From Lolium rigidum (taxonomy: Eukaryota > Streptophyta > Magnoliopsida > Poales > Poaceae), in NCBI RefSeq assembly GCF_022539505.1, contig NC_061509.1:205494721-205558720 (forward strand): a stretch of DNA of 64,000 nt, given 5' to 3'. The first letter of the stretch is position 1. The number at the start of each line of letters is the position of its first letter. The position numbers and the translations under genes were made by a program. Below the pieces are notes generated by a model. That model was not told the DNA's origin and made no database searches. It saw nothing but the letters and a program-made list of their open reading frames with translations. This document shows positions 36,661-46,516 of the stretch, piece after piece.

Positions 36661-39079
36661 TGTTGCACCCTACCTTTTAAATAAAGACATGATACCTGTG
36701 TATAGTGTTATTCCCGGAATCACTGATAGCACACACATTTCAAATGTAGTAATCATAGCAATAGTATCAAATTTATTACAACGTAGATCCTCAGGAGATA
36801 AAATAAAGTCTTACAAATTGCATAGCCAAACAGACTAGCTCAAATATAAATGTTCAAAGCAAACACAACGGAAAAATAACTTCAATGAGCCTCCATTATC
36901 TTCATGCGCCACAGGCAGGCATGTTGGAATGTAGACTCGAGATCCTACCTAGTAATCCTCCTCGGACGAACCTGCACATTTGAATATGCAGCCCCACGAA
37001 TGGAGGTCAGTACAATGATATACTGGCAAATGACACTTATATGGTGGCTGTTTTGGGCTTAACTATCTACATGATATTTGGCAAGTGGAGTTTAGGCAAT
37101 TTTGCACAAAGCCAATTTTATCCTACATTTTTTTTCAAAACAAAACATTTTACAAAACTCATAATGATGTCATAAACAGTATCATGGTTACATCTCCCAT
37201 GTACTATCCGACAATTGCTACTCAAATTTTAACTTATTCTGAAAAGGTGATGAGATTCTTCCGTACATTCCCTGCCTAGAAAGCTCAAATTGTCCATAAC
37301 CGGGGACATGACTAAGATCTTAGGTTTACTCTCGAGAGGTTGTGCACTTTCACCTTACGACCCACCCTTCCCAAGAGAAGAAATGAGACAAGATCTTTCA
37401 GAAGGAGGCTTCAACCATAACCAGCTAGACGCGTTCCCGTTTGGTAGCCAGCCACATCATCATGTCTAGCAACAAGTTTGACCTCACAACTTACTTAATC
37501 CCGGCAGAGCCCATAATACCATAAGGCTGCACTGGAAGCTAACTAAAACATGGACGACATATTAATCTCTTTAATCCTGGGTGGCTAACCACAAGTGAAA
37601 CTCGCAGGCTTAAAACCCATTACAGGTAGTAAACCCCCGCACGATCCTCTGATGAAAACCAGAGGTGCAGTCCGGAGCAACGACTATTCAACTACGCACT
37701 CTCAGTTACCCACCTGCCACTGGTTACTCCAGGGTCGGAGCTCTGAGCAGCCGCCCACCACACAATCAATCCACCCAGGTGATTCATTAAAGTTGTTAAT
37801 TTTAATTCCCAATACTCACAATCCAAATAGATCAAAACTAGCAGTGGCACTTTGTTATTGCTAGGCAAACTAAGAATCCTAGCAAGGGTTCATGGTGGCT
37901 ACACACTACTAGGATTGATAAGCATAGCATAACTTTCAAAAACAAATTCCTACCATGCATACTAATTTATAAAACACTAATGTTTAACAAAATAAGTAGG
38001 TAATTGAGTGTCACTTGCCTTGATCAATGCAACCCGCACACTCACAGCAATCACAAGCACCTCCTTGATCTCCTCCACAATCTATTCAAACAATCACAAC
38101 AAATAAACAAACATTCGATATGAACAATCATAGACATGTATGCATGCATGCTATGCAACAATTTAAACTTCACAAGAGAGGTGGTGTGTAAGTGTTGCAT
38201 TATGTGCTCTCTGATATGTGCAATGTTAATAAAGTATTCTGGACATTTAATTTGATTTAGAAAAACCATTAATCGAGTATCTACCTTACATATACAACCT
38301 TACTAATTAGCTACAGAAAGCATTATGTGTTGTAAAAATATGAATTTGACCTCCCTGGATAGGCTACATTAACACAATAATAGGGCAATTGGAATCATTC
38401 GAAAACGATTTATAGAATTTGAATTATCTTTGAATTACTGATTTGAATAGATTTTACTAAAGCAAGTTTTTGCATGTATAAAAGTTGTACAACTCCTATA
38501 CCAAGTTGGAGTACATGGTCTGAGGATTCCATAAAGTACAAAATCTTAAAATTTGGCCCGGTAAATTAATTTATACAATTTATATAGTGTAAACCAATAA
38601 TTTCTCTATTTGAATTTACATGCGAAAAACGACACAATACCTATACCATATTACTGCATAGTTGTATTCTACATATTACCAGCTTTCCAACGATACAAAA
38701 TTTGTTAAATTTGGACAAACGGTTGATTTTATATTGATTTTACAAGTTTGGACATCAATCTGGGATTCAAATTTCGAATTTAAACACGGTTTGATCACTC
38801 TGACCGGGGCGCTGACTAGGCGCCACGCGGCGCTACGTGATTGGCGGATACCGTTTCGGCAGTGGATCTAATCTGGGCCACGGGATCTAGATCTAACGGC
38901 GAAATAATAAAAGGAAAAAAATAAAAAGAAAAGGGGGCCCGAGCTTACCTGGCCGGCGACGACGAAGTGGCGGGGCTGCTCGATAAGTGAAGGCGGCGGC
39001 GGTTCCGATGGTCCCTGGCGGCAGCGAAGGCGTCTACGGGGTGCGGCTCGGCGCGGTGGCAAGTTTGGTGGCGGCGGCG
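36661..39079 (-). repeat. Element A 5' LTR, interrupted by element D
   Basis: The inner border is at 36661 (plus strand TGTTGCACCC). It matches the left copy from 37166 on. The match stops at 39079, where element D's TGATGACCC begins. The left copy continues for about another 730 bp, so that much of this LTR should reappear beyond D, outside the window. Confidence 0.85.
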
Positions 39080-39782
39080 TGATGACCCACAAGTATAGGG
39101 ATCGCAACAGTCTTCGCGGGAAGTAAAACCCAATTTATTGATTCGACACAAGGGGAGACAAAGAATACTTGAAAGCCTTAACAGCGGAGTTGTCAATTCA
39201 GCTGCACCTGAAAATAGACTTGCTCGCAAGAGTTTATCAGTAGTAACAGTTTTATAGCAGTAGCAGTAGTGAAATAATAGCAGCAGAGTAACAAAGACAG
39301 CAGTAGTGATTATAGTAAGCAACAGGATTAAAATACTGTAGGCACAGGGATGGATAACGGGCGTTGCATGGATGAGAGAATCTCATGTAACAATCAAAGC
39401 GGGGCATTTGCAGATAATAATAAAACGGTGTCCAAGTACTAATCAATCAATAGGCATGTGTTCCGTATATAGTCGTACGTGCTCGCAATGAGAAACTTGC
39501 ACAACATCTTTTGTCCTACCAGCCGGTGGCAGCCGGGCCTCTAGGAAATCTACTGGATATTAAGGTACTCCTTTTAATAGAGTACCGGAGAAAAGCATTA
39601 ACACTCCGTGAACACATGTGATCCTCACATCACCGCCTTCCCCTCCGGTTGTCCCGATTTCTGTCACTTCAGGGCCTCGGGTTCCGGACAGCGACATGTG
39701 TATACAACTTGCAGGTAAGATCATAAAATAATGCATATCAATCCCCGTCCCGGCGGAGTGCCAGAACGGAGTTTTTGGTCCC
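39080..39782 (-). repeat. Element D 3' LTR, distal part
   Basis: On the plus strand it starts TGATGACCCACAAG, i.e. the LTR ends CTTGTGGGTCATCA on the minus strand, the same end as element C's LTR. It runs to the target duplication GTCCC (39778-39782) of element C. About 39480-39740 is homologous, in opposite orientation, to 40620-40870 in element C's LTR. Confidence 0.85.
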
Positions 39783-41313
39783 TGATACGTCCCCGACGTA
39801 TCCATAATTTCTGTCGTTCCATGCTTGTTTTATGACAATACTTACATGTTTTGCTTGCACTTTATGATGATTTCATGCATTTTCCGGAACTAACCTATTA
39901 ACAAGATGCCACGGTGTCGGTTCTCGTTTTCTCGCTGTTTTTGGTTCCGAGAAAGGCTGTTCGGGCAATATTCTCGGAATTGGACGAAATCAACGCCAAA
40001 CCTCCTATTTTTCCCGGAAGGCTCCGAACACCGAAGAAGAGTCGGAGAGGGGCCAGAGGGCCACCACACCCTAAGGCGGCGCGGCCAAGCCTGGGCCCGC
40101 GCCAGCCTAGGGTGAGGCGCCCCCAGGTGCCCCTGCGCCGCCTCTTCGCCTATAAAATCCCTTTCGACCTAAAAACACCGTACCAATTGACGAAACTCCA
40201 GAAAGACTCCAGGGGCGCCGCCACCGTCGTGAAACTCCAATTCGGGGGACGAACTCTCTGTTCCGGCACCTGCCGGGACGGGGAAGTGCCCCGGAAGCCA
40301 TCTCCATCAACGCCACCGCCTCCATCATGCTCCGTGAGTAGTTCCCCCATGGACTACGGGTTCTAGCAGTAGCTAGTCGGTATTCTCTCCTCCATGTACT
40401 TCAATACAATGATCTCATGAGCTGCCTTACATGATTGAGATCCATATGATGTAATCGGTGTTGTGTTTGTTGGGATCCGATGGATGATACATTATGATTA
40501 GTCTATCTATAAAGTTTGTGAAGTTATTGTTGCTGCAATCTTGTTATGCTTAATGCTTGTCACTAGGGCCCGAGTGGCATGATCTTAGATTTGAGCTCTA
40601 TAATTATTGCTTAGATTGTATCTACAAGTTGTATGCACATGTCACTGTCCGGAACCAAAGGCCCCGAAGTGACAAGAATCGGGACAACCGGAGGGGATGG
40701 TAGTGATGTGAGGATCACATGTTTTCACGGTGTGTTATTGCTTTGCTCCGGTACTTTATTAAAAGGAGTACCTTAATATCCAGTAGTTTCCCTTGAGGCC
40801 CGGCTGCCACCGGCTGGTAGGACAAAAGATGTTGTACAAGTTTCTCATTGCGAGCACGTACGACTATATTGGAAAACATGCCTACATAATTAATAATCTT
40901 GATGTTCTTTCTTAATGCTTTGATTCCTATCAATTGCCCAACTGTAATTTGTTCACCCAACACTTGTCACTTGTTATTGGAGAGTTACCACTAGTGTAGA
41001 TCGCTGGGAACCCCGGTCCATCTCTCATCATTATATACTTGTTCTCTATGTCATTGGAAGTAGTATCAACTATTTTCCGGTGTCATTGCTCTCATATTGC
41101 TATTACTGCTGCTGTGTTACTGTTACTACTGCTCTCATATTACTGCTACTTTTACATCACCCCTGTTGCTAGTGCTTTTCCAGTGCAGGCTGAATTGACA
41201 ACTCAGTTGTTAAGGCTTATAAGTATTCTTTACCTCCCCTTGTGTCGAATCAATAAATTTGGGTTTTACTTCCCTCGAAGACTATCGCGATCCCCTATAC
41301 TTGTGGGTCATCA
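39783..41313 (+). repeat. Element C left LTR
   Basis: It begins TGATACGTCCCCGACGTATC, which can fold with an 8-bp stem, and ends GTGGGTCATCA. A TATA box TATAAAAT lies at 40151-40158, right after a CG-rich leader-like stretch. Confidence 0.92.
40151..40158 (+). promoter_or_regulatory. TATA box of element C left LTR
   Basis: CTATAAAATCCC is conserved in both LTRs (40151-40158 and 59664-59671). Position about 370 bp into the LTR fits a U3/R border. Activity is inferred. Confidence 0.55.
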
Positions 41314-41324
41314 AGACTGTTTTC

Positions 41325-41342
41325 TGGCGCCGTTGCCGGGGA
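41325..41342 (+). other. Element C primer binding site (tRNA-Asp)
   Basis: TGGCGCCGTTGCCGGGGA is exactly complementary to the 3' end of plant tRNA-Asp as I know it. This is the primer site typical of Athila-type gypsy elements. It starts 11 bases after the LTR end. Confidence 0.88.
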
Positions 41343-41578
41343 GGCATAGCTCTACTCATAAGTTCACCTGGGGAGTACACTCTACCTCTCTCTCTGTTTT
41401 ATTTTATTTTGTTTTGCTTAGTTTACTTTTGTCTAGTTTATTTGTGCTTAGTTTATTTCTGTCTAGTATTATTTTGCGTAGTTTACTTTTGCTTAGTTTA
41501 TTTTTGTCTTGTTTTATTTGTCTCATATACCCAAAAATCCATAAAAATTTGAAAACCAAAAAATTAAAAACTGTTGCT

Positions 41579-42817
41579 ATGGGAGAACCTACAACCTACT
41601 TGGAGCTTATAGAATGTTATAATAATTATAGAGAATCAAGAACTGGTAAAATAATGAGTGCTATGATAGAGAAATTAAATACAATTGCTAGAATCTTGCT
41701 TAGACGCCATGATATAAACTGTTGCTCTCAACAGGATACTAAACATCTTAAATTTCAATGTGGCTTTAGTGAGGAATATTTTATTAAGAGCTATAATCGG
41801 AATTGCTATATTCATTATGGGTTCGAAGAGGTAGAACAATTTGTCTTATTTATGGGAGCCTCCGAGATAGAATCCTTCATGGTTGAGAATTATGAAACTT
41901 GTGCTATTTGTAAGGACCTTAAAGATTATGTCTCTACTATCCTTAATTCTTGCATAGAATGCTACAATAGGAATCCTTATATCCTTGATTATAAAGAGAG
42001 ACACATTAATGCACAAGAATGCACTCACAATTTGCAGGAACCGGTGGAAGAAGAAATTGATGAACCTGAAAGCTCATTGGATGAAAAAGAAGAGGAGAGC
42101 GACGAACAAAAGGGGGAAGAATGGATTAGCTACCCATGCCAACCTTCTAATGAGAGTAACTCTTTATCTCTTACACTATTTGATTGTCCTCCATGCTTAC
42201 CGAAAGAGGTTGAATGTTATGTTCCTGTGGATTCTCTTGAAATATTCCCTATGAGTAATACCTGTGAGAATAATTATGCTACTTTTATTTATGATAATCC
42301 ATGCTATTTTGATAAATCTTATGATAATGCTTTGTTTGTGCCTGATGTCGAAATGCATGGTACTAAAGAATTTTGTTTGGCAAATGTTTATGATAAAGCT
42401 CTAGATGATGGTCCTATGTTACTTGATAATATTAATTGTACTACTAATGAAAATGGGATTGGAGAGTTTTTGACTTATTCTATGAGTCCCATATCTCTTG
42501 AGATTGATCAACTACCTTGTTATATTATTAATAAAAGTAAGTTTGAAAGTTTTTATTCCACTATTCTTGAACTTGATAAAAATTATGTGTTTGGAAATCA
42601 TGAGAAGCATGCTGCATGTGATAGTTATATTGTTGAGTTTGTTCATGAAGCTACTGAAAATTATTATGAGAGAGGAAAATATGGTAGTAGAAATTTTCAT
42701 GGTACTAATACACCTCTCTATATGCTTGAAATTGTTGAAGTTACACTTGTTCTATCTTCTTATGCTTGTCACTTTGTTCTTCATGAATTTATTTGTGTAC
42801 AAGATTCCTTTGCATAG
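41579..42817 (+). CDS. Element C ORF, unclassified retrotransposon protein
   Basis: An uninterrupted frame of 412 codons starts MGEPTTYLELIECYNNYRES; the frame is open further upstream into the LTR, but this is the first ATG after the primer site. Features: helical N-terminus, a Cys-containing middle (CAICKDLKDYVSTILNSCIE), a strongly acidic stretch (EPVEEEIDEPESSLDEKEEE), then a Cys/Tyr/Asp-rich part with repeated motifs such as CENNYATF and NPCYFDKSYDNALF, and CDSYIVEFVHEATENYYERG near the end. No gag, protease or RT motif is present. Element B carries a broken relative. Preservation of a long frame in a non-autonomous element suggests it does something, perhaps as a Gag-like or RNA-binding protein, which is speculation. 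Confidence 0.65.
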   Translation: MGEPTTYLELIECYNNYRESRTGKIMSAMIEKLNTIARILLRRHDINCCSQQDTKHLKFQCGFSEEYFIKSYNRNCYIHYGFEEVEQFVLFMGASEIESFMVENYETCAICKDLKDYVSTILNSCIECYNRNPYILDYKERHINAQECTHNLQEPVEEEIDEPESSLDEKEEESDEQKGEEWISYPCQPSNESNSLSLTLFDCPPCLPKEVECYVPVDSLEIFPMSNTCENNYATFIYDNPCYFDKSYDNALFVPDVEMHGTKEFCLANVYDKALDDGPMLLDNINCTTNENGIGEFLTYSMSPISLEIDQLPCYIINKSKFESFYSTILELDKNYVFGNHEKHAACDSYIVEFVHEATENYYERGKYGSRNFHGTNTPLYMLEIVEVTLVLSSYACHFVLHEFICVQDSFA

Positions 42818-44491
42818 GAAGCATGTTAGACTTAAATGTGTTTTGGATTTGCCTCTTGATGCTCTCTTTTGCTTCAAATACTATTTCTTGCGAGTGCATC
42901 ATTAAAACTGCTGAGCCCATCTTAATGGCTATAAAGAAAGCAACTTCTTGGGAGATAACCCATGTGTTATTTTGCTACAGTACTTTATTTTATATTTGTG
43001 TCTTGGAAGTTGTTTACTACTGTAGCAACCTCTTCTTATCTTAGTTTTGTGTTTTGTTGTGCCAAGTGAAGCCTCTAATCGAAGGTTGATACTAGATTTG
43101 GATTTCTGCGCAGAAACAGATTTCTATCTGTGACGAATCTTGGTCTAATTCTCTGTAGGAAACTCAGAAAATTATGCCAATTTACGTGCTTGTTCCTCAG
43201 ATATGTACGCAACTTTCATTAGTTTTGAGTTTTCTGATTTGAGCAACGGAAGTATTTATTTAAAATTCGTCTTTACTGGCTGTTCTGTTTTGGCAGATTC
43301 TGTCTCTATTTTTTGCATTGTCTCTTGTGGACTTTAAGCTAGCTTTTCTAGACATAGAGAGCTGTAGCTAATGTTTTATCGAGTTCTTGCAATGTGCCAC
43401 TACAGGACCAAGGTGGATTCAAATTTTTTGAGTACTAACCCCTCTAATGAAGTTTATGAGAAGTTTGTTGTGAAGAAAGTTTTCAAGGGTCAAGAGAGGA
43501 GGATGATATATGATCAAGAAGAGTGAAAAGTCTAAGCTTGGGGATGCCCCCGTGGTTCATCCCTGCATATTTTAAGAAGATTCAAGCGTCTAAGCTTGGG
43601 GATGCCCAAGGCATCCCCTTCTTCATCAACTTATCGAGTTCCTCCCCGAAACTATATTTTTATTCGGTCACATCATATGTGCTTTACTTGGAGCGTCTGT
43701 GTGCTTTTATTTTTGTTTGTGTTTGAATAAATTCGGATCCTAGCAATCCTTGTTTGGGAGAGAGACACGCTCCGCTTTTTCATATGAACACTTGTTCTTC
43801 GTTTTACTTTTAATGTTCAATGATAAAAGTTGGAAGCTACAATACTTATCTTTATTTGGTTGGAAGCAGAAAATGCGTCATATGTCTTGGATAATTTGAT
43901 ACTTGGCAATTGTTTTGAGCTCTCAAGTAGATCATAAGTTTTTGCATGTAGTTTAAACCTATTAGTGGAGAACTACCAGTAAAGCTTGTTAAAATTGGTT
44001 TGCATAATTGATCTCTCTTAAGGTCTAGATATTTTTCGGTAAAAGTGTTTGAGCAACAAGGAAGACAGTGTAGAGTATTATAATGCTTGCAATATGTTCT
44101 TGTGTAAGTTTTGCTGTACCGGTTCATACTTGTGTTTGCTTCAAACAACCTTGCTAGCCTAAGCCTTGTATCGAGAGGGAATACTTCTCATGCATCCAAA
44201 ATCCTTGAGCCAACCACTATGCCATTTGTATCCACCATACCTACCTACTATGTGGTATTTCCTGCCATTCCAAAGTAAATTGCTTGAGTGCTACCTTTAA
44301 ACAATTCAAAATGCTTCTCAATTTGTGTTTATGTTTCATAGCTCATGAGGAAGTATGTGGTGTTTAGCTTTCAACCTTGTCATTTACTTTTGATGGACTC
44401 TCATATGGACTAGTGGCACATCCGCTTATCCAATAATTTTGCAAAAAGAGCTGGCAATGGGATTCCCAGTCCGAATTAATTAACTTAAATA
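42818..44491 (+). other. Element C 3' internal non-coding region
   Basis: About 1.7 kb with no credible gene. It includes TAAGCTTGGGGATGCCC at 43533-43549 and 43591-43607, and the same stem-loop as in element B at 43598-43618 (GGGGATGCC, loop CAA, GGCATCCCC). Confidence 0.7.
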
Positions 44492-44578
44492 GACACTCCT
44501 CCATGGTATGTGATTGTTGGAAGGCACCGAAGGATTCGGTTAGCCATGGCTTGTGTAAGCAAAGGTTGGGGGAGTGTC
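44492..44578 (+). repeat. 87-nt stem-loop module, copy 1 (element C)
   Basis: The ends GACACTCC and GGAGTGTC pair perfectly. Inside are two CCATGG boxes that can pair with each other and a central hairpin ACCGAA-GGA-TTCGGT. The same 87-base length recurs in copy 2 and in element D. Confidence 0.75.
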
Positions 44579-44605
44579 ATCATCATAATAAAACTAAAAT
44601 AAAAA

Positions 44606-44692
44606 GGCACTCCTTCATGGTATGAGATTGTTGGCAGGCACCCGAGGATTCGGTTAGCCATGGGTTGTGAAAGAAAGGTTGGAAGGAGTGCC
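44606..44692 (+). repeat. 87-nt stem-loop module, copy 2 (element C)
   Basis: The ends are GGCACTCC and GGAGTGCC: both arms changed relative to copy 1 so that pairing is kept. The centre reads CCGAGGATTCGG, still able to pair. It lies 114 bases downstream of copy 1 with an A-rich spacer. Confidence 0.75.
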
Positions 44693-44775
44693 ACCCAAAA
44701 ATAAAAATAAAATGGGAGCCGCTCTTTGAAGGTTTGTCTGGCAAGGGGGTTAGAGTGCCCACTACCATTCGTTGA

Positions 44776-45489
44776 TGTTGGGGGGATGACCCCCGGTATG
44801 CCAAAGGCATGCCAAACCGGATGGTTTGAGCCATCAGGATACCGGTTAGATGTTCATGCCGGAGTCTAAGATAGGCGTTTGGCTGAACAGGCTATGCCGG
44901 TATCCTCATAGGAGGGATACCGGAACCGGATAGAAAAGGTACCGGGCCACCGGAAGGAAGGGCTTGTCGGCAAGGCTGGTCAAAGATCCTCTCCAGAGCT
45001 AGAAGGCAAGGATGAGCTAAGCAAAGTAGCTTTAAACGAAGGGCTGACGATAAAGAAGAAGATGACGGAGAAAGAAGCCGGAGGATGTCAGCCTCCCTGA
45101 TTAAAGAAGACCCCAGTGTCATCTATGATTAAAGTAGCTTTGTAAAGTAGCCTTGTAAAGTAGTTTGTCCAGTCAAAGATGCCTTTAGGGTTTCTTGCAC
45201 TGTAAGCCACCCTCTCCCCTATATAAGGAGAGGGGGCAGCCCTTCTTCACGGGCGCGGAACACGAGGGAGAAACACAAACCTGTAACTTGTGAGAATCAA
45301 TGAACATGGTGATCTAGAGCGAGTTCTTCCTTGTGTCTTTCTTCTCCAACCTCTGGCCTTGGCCAAGTTCTTGAGGAAACCATCCGGAAGTTCATCCCAC
45401 CTGATCACAAACCCTCCCCGAATCCTCTAGCGTCCATTCGGCCCCAATCTAAGCCATCCTATGGCATCTGTCTGTTCACCACGACGACA
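44776..45489 (+). repeat. Element E left LTR
   Basis: 714 bp. It opens with a G-run/C-run hairpin and GGTATGCC-AAA-GGCATGCC. A TATA box lies at 45219-45228 within an inverted repeat. Confidence 0.95.
45210..45234 (+). promoter_or_regulatory. Element E LTR TATA box inside an 8-bp inverted repeat
   Basis: CCCTCTCC, then CCTATATAA, then GGAGAGGG: the TATA box is the loop of a perfect 8-bp stem. The same unit is in the right LTR (58438-58462). CTATATAAGG is a strong plant TATA match, with transcription expected to start about 30 bases downstream. Confidence 0.7.
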
Positions 45490-45491
45490 GT

Positions 45492-45509
45492 TGGCGCCCA
45501 CCGTGGGGC
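45492..45509 (+). other. Element E primer binding site
   Basis: TGGCGCCCACCGTGGGGC follows the LTR after two bases. The first seven bases match the tRNA-Asp acceptor complement, the rest does not. The priming tRNA is left open. Confidence 0.7.
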
Positions 45510-46516
45510 ATGAAGTGGCGCTTGAAGGAGTTCACATTCGGGCGGGCATCCTCGAGGTCGCCGGCGAGCGCACGGTGTCCGCGCTCGTGCAGCGCATCTA
45601 CGCCATGGACTTCATTAACGACAACGCAGGCTGCTTCGCCAACGGCGGTGTCTTTCCCAAGAACGGTCGCGTCATCGAGTTCGGCAGCCACCGCATCTAC
45701 TTCGGCACCGTCCCTGTGCGCCAGCGCCTCTCGCCGGTGCTGGTGGCACCGGACCCGCCAAGATGGCTCTGTGCTGGTCGCGCCGCCGGCAGCGTTGAGG
45801 TAATGATGACCGGTGTGGCTGGTGCAGGAAAGGAGGCTGTGGGCGAAGGTGCTGGTCGCGCGGTTTCGACCCGTGCGGCTAAGCCACCGCTGGAGCGCGA
45901 CGCAGGCGCAGCGGGAGCGTCGTCCGCGCCACCGGAAACACCGCTCCAAGCGGCGATGAACGTCCTCGCCACCCCCATCGCGCAGAACATCGATCCGGCA
46001 GCGGCTCAGGCGGAGCTGGAGGCGCAGCGCCAGAAGGTGCTCGAGAGCGGCAAGGATATCATCCGGGTGCAGCGCGAACTGAACCTAACCCAACGTGAGT
46101 ATAACGCTGCCCATGGCTTTGCTTCTGTTAGCGCGCATGCTGCTAGGATGCCGGAAAACCGGCTAAAAGCTCGCAACCTAGATCAAGATTTGCGCAAAGA
46201 GATTCTTACCGGTAAAAGTACCTCTGCATCTGTTAGCATCGTGGAAAAACCTAAGTACAGTAGCCCGGATAAAACTATAAAAGCTGCTAAAGCTGCTGTA
46301 GAGCTATGCGAGTCGCTTTCCGGAGATGCTTTGGCAAAACAGCAAGAGCGCGTTAGAGAGCTGCTAGAAACTATTGAGCAGCAGAACGCTGAGCAGCTGG
46401 CTAAGCTGAACAAGGCCGCGGCCTCGAAATCCGCGCGTTCAACAAGGAATGCCGGTAGCAAGTCCCATGGGCGGGCTTCGTCCCCCATCCGGACGGAAGA
46501 AGAGAAAAAGAAGTGA
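45510..46516 (+). CDS. Element E ORF1, Gag N-terminal extension of unknown role
   Basis: The frame is open from within the left LTR through the primer site and ends at TGA 46514-46516. The first in-frame ATG after the LTR is at 45605. An ATG directly after the primer site at 45510 is in another frame, so the true start is uncertain. Protein features: a compact hydrophobic block (FINDNAGCFANGGVFPKNG and VIEFGSHRIYFGTV), an Ala/Gly-rich linker, then a long charged helix (ELEAQRQKVLESGKDIIRVQ through VRELLETIEQQNAEQLAKLN) ending in a basic tail EEEKKK. It overlaps the next frame at GAAAAAG, a possible minus-one slip site. It probably forms the front of Gag, but I do not know a named domain. Confidence 0.6.

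Larger units (their letters stand above)
16533..39079 (-). mobile_element. Element A: Tekay/Del-like Ty3-gypsy chromovirus, old and interrupted
   Basis: On the minus strand the order is 5' LTR (cut at 39079 by element D), initiator-Met primer site, an extra ORF, gag, protease, RT, RNase H, integrase with a C-terminal chromodomain-like end, polypurine tract (19185-19170) and 3' LTR (16533-19169). That order and the primer site are those of plant chromoviruses, and the integrase tail fits the Tekay/Del branch. The coding part carries several stops and frameshifts and is split by B (26596-33305) and F (20075-24458). The remaining 5' LTR tip lies beyond the right edge behind D. A cannot be active. 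Confidence 0.85.

Noticed and set aside
41325..41342. tRNA-Asp-like sequence as a tRNA gene
   Set aside because: Only the 18-base complement of the tRNA 3' end is present, as a primer site; no cloverleaf.
41039..41578. Upstream extension of the element C ORF into the LTR
   Set aside because: The first 180 codons cover LTR, primer site and low-complexity leader; the start after the primer site is more plausible.
45510..45803. 97-codon frame starting at the ATG right after element E's primer site
   Set aside because: Ser/Ala-rich alternate-frame translation; the overlapping frame has protein-like hydrophobic spacing.
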